The notes under the pieces: model-generated
Told to the model about the DNA's origin: nothing
What the model saw: the letters and a program-made list of their open reading frames with translations, nothing else
Database searches by the model: none
Part shown: positions 53,085 to 60,555 of the stretch, piece after piece
Position numbering within the stretch: position 1 is the first letter of the stretch
Layout: every line of letters begins with the position of its first letter
DNA from: Taibaiella soli
GTDB lineage: Bacteria; Bacteroidota; Bacteroidia; Chitinophagales; Chitinophagaceae
Assembly: GCF_003236175.1 (NCBI RefSeq)
Contig: NZ_QKTW01000017.1
Location: 260,304-324,303, forward strand
Length of the DNA: 64,000 nt
Reading direction: 5' to 3'
Translations under genes and position numbers: made by a program

Positions 53085-56000
53085 CTATTCCTTATCGAGT
53101 GTACCATGTAAAATCTCCCACTGATATTTGTGACTTGCAACAACAGGTATCCCTACCATGTCTGAATAGTCCATAATATTGTTTGTATGATTTTGTTCGA
53201 AGGTGAATCGGCTATCATTATCGAAAGTATGTAGTAGGCCCATCGCGTGCAACAATTCGTGAGCCGTTGTGGAATCATTAAACCCTTTAGCATAGACGAC
53301 AACTTCCCGGACTTTGTTATTTAAACTTCCGATATCGCGCGAATGACCATATAATCCCCCAGACTGCTCGTTTATGAAAAATACCTTGTAATAATCCTCA
53401 TAATTTGTGTGCGAGTTCACCGGGTACTTCTTAATAAAAGCATTTAAAAGATAATTGTGAATTGAAATTGTCGGAGAAATTTGTTTTGTCCCAAGGGGTC
53501 TCATTACGCCAAGTGCCGTATACTGTTGCTTAAATGTGGCATCATTAGAAATATCCAATGAAAGAGTCACAATATTGGGCGTTACATAAGCTTGATTGAG
53601 ATATTTTTCCAACTCGGTTTCACGCCCCGATGGCTGTCCAATCCTCATTATATTACCTAATTGCGTTTTTACCTGAACAAAAACAATATTTGCTTTGTAT
53701 CTGTGAGGTTTGTCGTTCGCTAATATTGTTAACTTTCCGGCTAATCGCGTAGAACCGTCCTCCGTTATTGCTATTACCTCAACATTCTTACTTTTTGAAA
53801 ATTCCTTTTTGCATTCAATTGTGAGCCCGTCAGGAATAAAACGTTTACCCTTTGTTTTTTTAGTAATTGTGGACACACTAAAATGTAAATCTCTTTCGTC
53901 ATCCAGTTTTTTTCCATCACATATAAATTTCAATTCCGACGGCTCTTCGATGATATTTAACTTGAGAGAAAGCACGGCTTTGCCCCCCTTTAATAATGTC
54001 ATTACGGGTACATCATATCCATAATATTGGTTATTTGCCTGCTTTAGAAATAAGATGTCCAACATTTCGAAACCTCTACAAAGCATCTGATACGCCCTGC
54101 TATCAGAAACCAACTTTATCGGAGGATTTAAATCTCTTTTAGTTCCGATATCATACACCTGCTGCAACACCTGTAGCTTGTTTTTATATCTACCTACAAT
54201 TGGTTCATATTTTATATCACCAAGTTGCATAGTGTCTCCAATTCTTACCCAATCAAAACCATACTCTCCTTGGTAAGAACTTCCTACTCTAAATTTAACC
54301 GTACATTTAGCATCAAGAATTTTTCTCGTTGTTTCGTATTTATCAGCTTCGTTGCTATGCTTATTACCATTAGCACCACGTATTTCAACTGTCCCTTTAC
54401 TGTTCGCAGTTAAAGCTTCGTCACTATGCAGCAGCATTTTATTTTGACCAGCTGCAGTTACCTCTTTTGCTTCAATTTTAATTTCTCCGTCCAATGAATT
54501 GATCAACGCCTTACCGGCCTGCGTATGGAAATACTCCGCAATCAGCTGTTGCATCACTGGTGTTTCAATCAGCATCTGCTGCATGATATTTAGTAATGCC
54601 TTATTGCCCACATTAAAGGTCATATTGTTACCCACATTCACATCCAGATTCGCTCCGGCAGTCATTGTAATGTTCTTCGGCGCAGTCAAATTGATATTTC
54701 CCTTCCCATCCAGATAGAAACTGTTACCACTTGGGTCCTTGACGGTAATGCTGCCCTGTCCGTCGGCATCATCAAACTGTACGGTGCAGCCGCTGCGGGT
54801 AATAATGCTTTTGATATGGTTCCCCATCATACCACCTATCCCATTTTGTCCATGAAACATGCCACCTAATACAAACGGTTTATCCGGATTGCCATTTTCA
54901 AAGCCTACCATCACCTGGTCGCCCACTTCAGGCACAAATACATGTCCCCTGTTTTTATTGACGGCATCACTGCTGCCTGCATCTGGAGTCATTACGCGGA
55001 TGAAATCCGTCGGTTCATCCTGCCATGGGAACTGCACTTTTACACGACCGTTTGCTTTCCCATATTTATCATCGGTATTAGCAACCACTGTAGCTAGTTG
55101 CGGCTCCGCAACCGGCACGGTGAACTGATGAAATGGAAGATTCTCTGTCTTCTGGGGAATGCCCACAAACTCGCAGTCATAACTGCCGTCGTAACTCAAT
55201 GTCTGCCTTAGTTCAGTAATGATCAGCGTGGCATAGTGTGTCTTTTTATTGGTACTTACGTCGCGGATTTCTAATATCACATTGCAACCAGGAAATAAAT
55301 ATGGATTGGTGCTGCGCCCTTTTATGTTGAACAGTTCTGTCGCCTTAGCGGTTGCATAACTTTTCTGCGAAGCGGTAACATCCATATCACCCACAGCACG
55401 GATCGGCGCTACTTGCCGTGTCGGCGTTTTAAACATTTGTTCACTGGCGGTGAGCGCCTTCTCGCCAAAGTAATCGACACCGGTTATATCAAACGTGTGA
55501 TGGCGCAGTGCTTCGTTAAACGAACTATTATAACCATAGTGTTCTGTCTTGGTATGACGGGCGTTCATACTGGCTTCCATGTCGTATACATCGCGGCCTA
55601 ATACCAGTTTTACATCTGGTTTAAAGAATGGTTTACCAAAGTAAAGATCTTCGCCATCGTACCAAAACCAGTCGCCATAACCCGCGGCCAGCCTTGCCAG
55701 ATAATTGTAGTGTGTTTCATTGTACTGACAAGAATAGGGCAAATGGTTTCTAAACCGTGACTTTACATTTTTTGTATCCAAGCCGGCCTGATTTAAAATT
55801 TCGGTAGCTATGGATTGCACGGTCTTGTTGGTAAAACTTTGTGTATGCGGGGCCGCATCCAAAAGTAATGTAGGGCTGCCGCCGGAGATGACGATTTCAC
55901 CAAAGCCATAGGTACAGCGGCGATAACTGACATTGGTTACGATACCTTCAAACCATCGTTTCTGATCAGGCCAGACATGATAATAAAAACCGATGCTGAT

Positions 56001-56423
56001 TTTTTCGCCCATCAGTTTGCTGGCGTTCGCCAGCCATTGATCATCTACTACCGGACTGCCATCTTTTGAAAGCAACGCATCATGTGCTATGACAAGCTCA
56101 AAGGTATGATGCGCAGCTATGCTTTGTAAAAGTTGGAAAGACTCAAAAGACTTAATAGTGAAGCTTCCCACAAAGATATCGGCGCAGGTATACGCTGCTA
56201 TACTATCGTGGTCATCCCAATTGATCTTTGTCTTTTTAGGACCGGAGTGAGCTGCTTCCTCGGGAGCAGAATCTGCCGAAGGCTTATTAATCTCAAATCC
56301 CGGTATTACAGGCTGTGTATCTCTGGTGATATAGCGATCTACATCTTCAATTTCCTGATTCCGCTGTTCAGCCGCATCATGCATCGTTATCGCAGACCGG
56401 CTTTTATCTGAAGGATTTGCCAT
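53085..56423 (-). CDS. tssI: Evolved VgrG (TssI) with C-terminal metzincin-like metalloprotease domain
   Basis: 1112 residues. After a hydrophilic ~70-residue N-terminus comes the VgrG gp27/gp5-like part (FVGSFTIKSFESFQLLQSIAAHHTFELVIAHDALL; GIVTNVSYRRCTYGFGEIVISG; SQSFTNKT-like TQSFTNKTVQSIATEILNQAGL), the OB-fold (GKANGRVKVQFPWQD; RVMTPDAGSSDAVNKNRGHVFVPEVGDQVMVGFENGNPDKPFVLGGMFHG) and a beta-helical spike to about residue 680. A second domain (FRVGSSYQGEYGFDWVRIGDT onward) leads to the C-terminal protease: HELLHAMGLLH at 1055-1065, the HExxHxxGxxH zinc site, and the Met-turn NIMDYS with Met1084. It would be the spike tip delivering a peptidase into neighbouring cells. Confidence 0.9.
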   Translation of the reverse strand: MANPSDKSRSAITMHDAAEQRNQEIEDVDRYITRDTQPVIPGFEINKPSADSAPEEAAHSGPKKTKINWDDHDSIAAYTCADIFVGSFTIKSFESFQLLQSIAAHHTFELVIAHDALLSKDGSPVVDDQWLANASKLMGEKISIGFYYHVWPDQKRWFEGIVTNVSYRRCTYGFGEIVISGGSPTLLLDAAPHTQSFTNKTVQSIATEILNQAGLDTKNVKSRFRNHLPYSCQYNETHYNYLARLAAGYGDWFWYDGEDLYFGKPFFKPDVKLVLGRDVYDMEASMNARHTKTEHYGYNSSFNEALRHHTFDITGVDYFGEKALTASEQMFKTPTRQVAPIRAVGDMDVTASQKSYATAKATELFNIKGRSTNPYLFPGCNVILEIRDVSTNKKTHYATLIITELRQTLSYDGSYDCEFVGIPQKTENLPFHQFTVPVAEPQLATVVANTDDKYGKANGRVKVQFPWQDEPTDFIRVMTPDAGSSDAVNKNRGHVFVPEVGDQVMVGFENGNPDKPFVLGGMFHGQNGIGGMMGNHIKSIITRSGCTVQFDDADGQGSITVKDPSGNSFYLDGKGNINLTAPKNITMTAGANLDVNVGNNMTFNVGNKALLNIMQQMLIETPVMQQLIAEYFHTQAGKALINSLDGEIKIEAKEVTAAGQNKMLLHSDEALTANSKGTVEIRGANGNKHSNEADKYETTRKILDAKCTVKFRVGSSYQGEYGFDWVRIGDTMQLGDIKYEPIVGRYKNKLQVLQQVYDIGTKRDLNPPIKLVSDSRAYQMLCRGFEMLDILFLKQANNQYYGYDVPVMTLLKGGKAVLSLKLNIIEEPSELKFICDGKKLDDERDLHFSVSTITKKTKGKRFIPDGLTIECKKEFSKSKNVEVIAITEDGSTRLAGKLTILANDKPHRYKANIVFVQVKTQLGNIMRIGQPSGRETELEKYLNQAYVTPNIVTLSLDISNDATFKQQYTALGVMRPLGTKQISPTISIHNYLLNAFIKKYPVNSHTNYEDYYKVFFINEQSGGLYGHSRDIGSLNNKVREVVVYAKGFNDSTTAHELLHAMGLLHTFDNDSRFTFEQNHTNNIMDYSDMVGIPVVASHKYQWEILHGTLDKE

Positions 56424-56464
56424 AACTTCTGATCTTTAGTGTGATAAATAGAAGAACAACATTA

Positions 56465-56854
56465 TTACTGATTAAAATCAACGCCATCAAAACTGAGCAA
56501 CTGAGCGTTTAATGTGAAACAGCTTGTCAAAGAACCCGAATTATGGTTCTCACCTGTGTAGCTATTTCCAAATTGAATGCAGTAAGCATCTCCAAACTCC
56601 AGTACCTGATGGCTTCCGGCCATCACATTTACTTCATAAAATCTAATTGACCCTTCTTTTTTATCCGTCGGATTCATGATCCATTGAATCATTTCCTTCG
56701 GCGCAGGATTCTGAAGAGTTATGTTTATAGTTCCGCCGCGAACCTTCGTTTTAGGGACGCCGTCAATACGGGTATTTTGCAGATAGTTAAAAGAACAATG
56801 TCTAATTGGATAAACTGTTCCGTCAATAACCAATTCAGATTTAAATGAACTCAT
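56465..56854 (-). CDS. tssD: TssD/Hcp-like tube protein, copy 1
   Basis: 129 residues of the Bacteroidota Hcp (TssD) type: SFKSELVIDGTVYPIRHCSFNYLQNTRIDGVPKTKVRGGTINITLQNP, then MIQWIMNPTDKKEGSIRFYEVN and a beta-rich end, ALSFEL-like SCFTLNAQLLSFDG. Hcp hexamers stack into the inner tube of the secretion apparatus. It lies 41 bp upstream of the VgrG gene on the same strand, so it may be the Hcp paired with that spike. Upstream, 154 bp separate it from copy 2 and include a terminator-like hairpin. Confidence 0.88.
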   Translation of the reverse strand: MSSFKSELVIDGTVYPIRHCSFNYLQNTRIDGVPKTKVRGGTINITLQNPAPKEMIQWIMNPTDKKEGSIRFYEVNVMAGSHQVLEFGDAYCIQFGNSYTGENHNSGSLTSCFTLNAQLLSFDGVDFNQ

Positions 56855-56942
56855 AAATAGTGATATTGTATTTTCGAGATAATTTGTAATTAAAAAAGGC
56901 CGACATTATCATGCGTCAGCAGATCTTCCTATAAACTTTAAA

Positions 56943-56980
56943 ACTCCCTCCTGCACGCCATTTTACATACAGGAAGGAGT
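56943..56980 (-). terminator. Hairpin between the two hcp genes
   Basis: ACTCCCTCCTG (56943-56953) and CAGGAAGGAGT (56970-56980) are near-perfect complements 28 bp downstream of hcp copy 2. It may reduce read-through so that copy 2 is expressed more than the spike gene. Confidence 0.65.
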
Positions 56981-57008
56981 AACTAAACATTATAAAAGAC
57001 CAAACTAC

Positions 57009-57407
57009 TTAAGCCGTAGGCCACTTGCCATCATACTCAGAGTTACCATACTTAATGGTTTCTGCGTTGACGATAAAGCTTACGCGCATGCTGTATTCAT
57101 TAACAGCATCAAAATTTACTTCATGCCTGGTAACATATCCTTCTTCCCAGCTCAATTCAATAAGTTTGCCTTCCTCGTTGCTCTTATTGAAAATAATGCT
57201 GCCTTTGCAAGGTTTGAATTTCGCGTTCAGCATGCTTTCAAGGATGTCACTGCTTTCTGTAGCTTCAATCGTTACTTTAACAGTAGCATCCGACGGATCT
57301 GATGCTACGCGGCCAGACGGATCTGCTTTGCGCGCTACATTATAATTTACCTCCAGCACTTTGTGGTCTTTGCCACCGTTGAATTTTAAAAGAGCGTTGT
57401 ACGCCAT
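57009..57407 (-). CDS. tssD: TssD/Hcp-like tube protein, copy 2
   Basis: 132 residues: MAYNALLKFNGGKDHKVLEVNYNVARKADPSGRVASDPSDATVKVTIEATESSDILESML, then CKGSIIFNKSNEEGKLIELSWEEGYVTRHEVNFDAVNEYSMRVSFIVNAETIKYGNSEY. Same beta-barrel Hcp pattern as copy 1 but clearly diverged, so it is not a recent duplicate. It follows its own upstream region of 195 bp and ends in a hairpin, consistent with strong separate expression as the main tube protein. Confidence 0.9.
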   Translation of the reverse strand: MAYNALLKFNGGKDHKVLEVNYNVARKADPSGRVASDPSDATVKVTIEATESSDILESMLNAKFKPCKGSIIFNKSNEEGKLIELSWEEGYVTRHEVNFDAVNEYSMRVSFIVNAETIKYGNSEYDGKWPTA

Positions 57408-57568
57408 AATTTTGAATTTTTTTAAGATTAAATAATCCTACAAAATTGGCCTGATGAGGTCCCAAAAAACTGCGCGAAATACTATATGGCTTCTAATTTA
57501 TTTTCCCGCCTAAAGATTAGGCGCATCCGGCTTTTTCTAGTCATAGCCAACCAAGGTCATTTCCGCAG

Positions 57569-57584
57569 AAACATCTGATGTTTA
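57569..57584. promoter_or_regulatory. Palindrome upstream of hcp copy 2, shared with the hydratase operon
   Basis: AAACATCTGATGTTT plus a following A is identical over 16 bases to the operator-like palindrome at 13716. Here it lies 162 bp upstream of the hcp start and 19 bp after the LuxR-type gene stop. The same base pattern extends outward as CAGA...TCTG on one side. Candidate site for a shared regulator. Confidence 0.5.
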
Positions 57585-57602
57585 TCTGTTTTTTTTAAAA
57601 CG

Positions 57603-58355
57603 CTAATCAATATTACCCCAATCCATATCGTCTATCACCGGATTAAATATGCTATCGCGACAACACCTTTTGTTTTTTCCTGCTTCGCAATAAAGCTTAC
57701 AAACGCCATGCTCATATGCGTAAGATGCAAGACCGGTACGGCCGTTCAATCCGAGTCCCCTTATCATCCTGTCTATGTAAGTATCAATAGTGCGTTTGGA
57801 TTTGCCCAACAGTTCTGCTATTTCGCAATTCGTATGCCCACTCGAAACAAGAGCGATCACGCGCAGATCAGTATTAGTAAATGGATATTCTTTTTTTGAT
57901 TTGAATTCGGCAGGCAAACTGTAGGCATTAGACTTTGTCTTCCATTGCTCTACATACCGGTCATACGTAATTGGTTCACGTCTTTCTCCGTGCATCAGAA
58001 AATCGCAAATAACCTCTGCGCGACGCTCACAGTACAAAACGTTTCCAAGCTTGGAAAGCATTAGCGCAATATCCTCCTGGTAGGTAAAAGAACAGGCGAT
58101 GATAAATACGCTTTCATTCTGTTTCCGTATCATTTGTATTGCTTCAATACCGCTTAAAAACGGAAGAAACAAATGCACGACAACATAGTCTGTTGGTCGC
58201 CTTCCGAACAGCGAAATTAGCTTCTCGCCGTCATTTGCGCAGAACGATACCTCATACCCGCTCTGCTCTGCCATAAAACGGCCAAGACGCTCTGCCGAAG
58301 CTACATGCTCATCAGCAATACCAATTGATATGGGTCTATTTTTCACATTCATCAT
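57603..58355 (-). CDS. LuxR/NarL-type regulator with degenerate receiver domain
   Basis: 250 residues. The N-terminal receiver keeps the fold and acidic residues Asp15/Glu16 (IADEH), but the phosphorylation position is His61 (VVVHLFLPFLSG, where Asp is expected), and the usual Lys of beta-5 is not recognisable (NVLYCERRA). Phosphorylation by a histidine kinase is therefore unlikely. The C-terminal LuxR helix-turn-helix is intact: FTNTDLRVIALVSSGHTNCEIAELLGKSKRTIDTYIDRMIRGLGL. It is divergent from the membrane-protein arm of the T6SS and upstream of hcp copy 2, so it is the obvious local regulator of the locus. A Cys-rich tail (LYCEAGKNKRCCRDS) is unusual. Confidence 0.88.
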   Translation of the reverse strand: MMNVKNRPISIGIADEHVASAERLGRFMAEQSGYEVSFCANDGEKLISLFGRRPTDYVVVHLFLPFLSGIEAIQMIRKQNESVFIIACSFTYQEDIALMLSKLGNVLYCERRAEVICDFLMHGERREPITYDRYVEQWKTKSNAYSLPAEFKSKKEYPFTNTDLRVIALVSSGHTNCEIAELLGKSKRTIDTYIDRMIRGLGLNGRTGLASYAYEHGVCKLYCEAGKNKRCCRDSIFNPVIDDMDWGNID

Positions 58356-58406
58356 CTTTCAGTTTGAATATTTAGAGGGAACGGCGTTTCGGTCCGACGC
58401 ACCTTC

Positions 58407-58439
58407 CTCAAAAATATTTTTTCGAAAAAATATTTTGAG
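58407..58439. promoter_or_regulatory. 33-bp near-perfect palindrome in the divergent T6SS control region
   Basis: The sequence from CTCAAAAATATTTTTT to its complement AAAAAATATTTTGAG, centred on TCGA, is symmetric except for one extra A in the left arm. It lies between the LuxR-type gene and the first gene of the right arm. On the plus strand TAGGTTTG (58480-58487), a -7-like box, is 41 bp downstream and 57 bp before the first gene. It may be an operator for a dimeric regulator such as the LuxR-type protein, or an RNA hairpin of either 5' leader. Confidence 0.65.
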
Positions 58440-58543
58440 CACATCGTATTTCGCGCAGTTTTTAGCCTCGTCGAATAAATAGGTTTGCATTTTAATAACG
58501 TATGCAAAATGCGTGCCGATTTTTTGTTAAAGAATGGTGAAGA

Positions 58544-59053
58544 ATGAAACCTAAGAATTACAAAATCATAAAAAGACAAGCCTTTATTTTCTGGGCATGG
58601 TTCGGAATCCTCCTATTGTGCGCCTTCGCACCTGTTTATCTTTTTGTAAAAAGTCACCAGATACAGCAAGAATATATAGCTCGTGACGTTGACGATTATA
58701 AACAAATCCTTAACAAACAGATATTGTTACACGAGAAAGTGGATTCATTATATAAGTTGACAGACTTATTGAATAAAGATGCTGTTACGAATGAACAACT
58801 GCTGGAAATTTTAATCTCCAGCAAAAGAAATGAAACAATCAGCATAATAGGCGCCGACAGTGGGTCTTTCCCTCAATATTCATTTCTCTTAAGTCATATC
58901 GATAGTATCATAACGCTTAAAGACACGATTCGCGAGATGACCTACCGGAAAAGTGTAGCATTTAAAGATTTTAACGATTGTAAATCCAATACAAAAAAAG
59001 TGCAGCTCGACATTTCCGATGACCCCTCCCGGCACTTCTCCGCAAGTCATTAA
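58544..59053 (+). CDS. T6SS bitopic membrane protein, TssO-like
   Basis: 169 residues. The cytoplasmic N-terminus (MKPKNYKIIKRQAF) is followed by one transmembrane helix (about 13-34, FIFWAWFGILLLCAFAPVYLFV) and a periplasmic coiled-coil region (IQQEYIARDVDDYKQILNKQILLHEKVDSLYKLTDLL). This architecture and its place at the head of a Bacteroidota T6SS arm match the TssO type of small membrane protein thought to replace the usual TssJLM membrane complex. No motif makes it certain. First gene of the plus-strand arm. Confidence 0.65.
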   Translation: MKPKNYKIIKRQAFIFWAWFGILLLCAFAPVYLFVKSHQIQQEYIARDVDDYKQILNKQILLHEKVDSLYKLTDLLNKDAVTNEQLLEILISSKRNETISIIGADSGSFPQYSFLLSHIDSIITLKDTIREMTYRKSVAFKDFNDCKSNTKKVQLDISDDPSRHFSASH

Positions 59054-59092
59054 AAATACATTTTCTATTTAACCGAAATAAAATCCAACACG

Positions 59093-59614
59093 ATGCCCAG
59101 TACTTCGGTCGTTGAAAAAGAACATCAATATTACTTCTATTACCTACTACTGTTAGTAACGGCAGGCCTACTATTGCTTGCGTTTATTTTCCTGCGGGGA
59201 ATGGAGTCACCCTTCAGTAATAATCTGGCTTTCGAAATGCGACTTCTGGAGGACCGGCAGCAAATGGATATCCTTCAGAAAGAAACCACCCAATATATTC
59301 CAAATCTATTTGAAAAAATCAATACCCTGCCAATCGGTCAGTTGAAAGGATCTACTAAATCAGATCTTAAAATTGACATCGCTAGCATTTCAAGCATTGC
59401 AGGAAAGCACGATTTAAATGACAGTCGCAAAGACAGCTACCGACAAGTCGCAGACTTCTTTGAGATGTATCTATTGGATAAAGAAATCGCTTTTGCAAGA
59501 CTTCAGGACATAAATCTCTTCACAAACCTATGTAACGATTGCAATATTGGTTTTAAAGAAAAACAGCGGCAGCTGGCCCAGAAAAAAATCGCTATCAGCG
59601 CCAGAAGTAATTAA
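59093..59614 (+). CDS. T6SS-associated small membrane protein
   Basis: 173 residues with a short cytoplasmic N-terminus, one transmembrane helix (about 14-34, YYLLLLVTAGLLLLAFIFLR) and a helical periplasmic part (RLLEDRQQMDILQKETTQYIPNLFEKINTLPIGQ; DSYRQVADFFEMYLLDKEIAFARLQDINLF). Same architecture as the gene before it but not obviously homologous. It is probably a TssO/TssP-class component of the Bacteroidota-type membrane complex. 39-bp gap before, 13-bp gap after. Confidence 0.55.
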   Translation: MPSTSVVEKEHQYYFYYLLLLVTAGLLLLAFIFLRGMESPFSNNLAFEMRLLEDRQQMDILQKETTQYIPNLFEKINTLPIGQLKGSTKSDLKIDIASISSIAGKHDLNDSRKDSYRQVADFFEMYLLDKEIAFARLQDINLFTNLCNDCNIGFKEKQRQLAQKKIAISARSN

Positions 59615-59627
59615 TTCCCTCTAGCAC

Positions 59628-60533
59628 ATGGATCTCATACAAAGAACTAAAAAACAGATAATCGGGCTTACCATTCTGCTAATCTTATTTGCGGGTCTTC
59701 TATTTGTATGGCTGGAGAAACGTGTCATACACTCTAACGCGGATTTACAGGTGGTTGTATACCCACAGGATCTGACAATCGGTGACACCTTACATTTTGC
59801 AGATCATACCAGCTTCGCGAAACAGCACAGATGGGAATTTGGAGACGGGGGTCTCTCCTTTCTGGAGAGTGACAACTACTGCTATACAAAACCTGGCTAT
59901 TATCAGTTGCGACTCATAGTAAACAATGACTATTTCCGAACCATCAACATACATGTAAAAGACCGCCCCAAAATAAATGCCCTTGCAGATTCCATAGCAA
60001 CTATTTCGGCACAGACAGTCGCGATGCAGGATGAAACTATTGAATTTCGTTGCAATGCGCTGGATGCAACTTCGTTTCGATGGAAATTTGGCGAAACAGG
60101 TCAGGTTGACTCTAAGGAAAAAGTAGCTTTCTATAGCTATAAAACGCCAGGGGATTATACCGTGTCACTTCAGGTAAATACAAATCAAGGTCCTGTTGAG
60201 CATCACATCAGAATCTTGCCCTCCTTTAAAATTGGCAGCGATTCTATATCATTTGATGACCCTTACCAAAAAAAAGATAACGATTTCAAACAGCATTTGC
60301 AGCAGATAGCCAATGGCAACAGTTTTAATCTGCATTACAATTACCTGCTGGAAACATATCTGTGTAAAAATGAAAAAGCATCTGTAAAAATAAACGGAAG
60401 CATCGTGAGTGAATTTTATAGCTATTGCGCAAGACTACGGTTTGATAAGAATACTACAATACAATCGGTAAAATGTGGTTTCGACGACAGCCTCCGATGT
60501 GTTACAAGAGTAGACGTACAGCAAGGCAAATAG
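59628..60533 (+). CDS. T6SS-associated membrane protein with two PKD domains
   Basis: 301 residues. One transmembrane helix at about 11-29 (IIGLTILLILFAGLLFVWL) anchors a periplasmic part with two PKD (Ig-like) domains, each marked by WxFG: HRWEFGDGGLSFLESDNYCYTKPGYYQLRLIV at about 63-95, and FRWKFGETGQ...YKTPGDYTVSLQV at about 143-180. A C-terminal domain follows (residues ~205-301). PKD domains usually bind peptidoglycan, glycans or other proteins; here the protein may bridge the membrane complex to the cell wall. I place it as a T6SS component (perhaps the TssP role) by context. Confidence 0.68.
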   Translation: MDLIQRTKKQIIGLTILLILFAGLLFVWLEKRVIHSNADLQVVVYPQDLTIGDTLHFADHTSFAKQHRWEFGDGGLSFLESDNYCYTKPGYYQLRLIVNNDYFRTINIHVKDRPKINALADSIATISAQTVAMQDETIEFRCNALDATSFRWKFGETGQVDSKEKVAFYSYKTPGDYTVSLQVNTNQGPVEHHIRILPSFKIGSDSISFDDPYQKKDNDFKQHLQQIANGNSFNLHYNYLLETYLCKNEKASVKINGSIVSEFYSYCARLRFDKNTTIQSVKCGFDDSLRCVTRVDVQQGK

Positions 60534-60555
60534 CCTGAAAAATTGATTGAACGAC

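Noticed and set aside
57436-57462. Sigma-54 promoter before hcp copy 2 on the minus strand
   Set aside because: GG-N10-GC spacing can be found around GGACCTCATCAGGC, but neither the -24 nor the -12 flanks fit, so it is probably chance.
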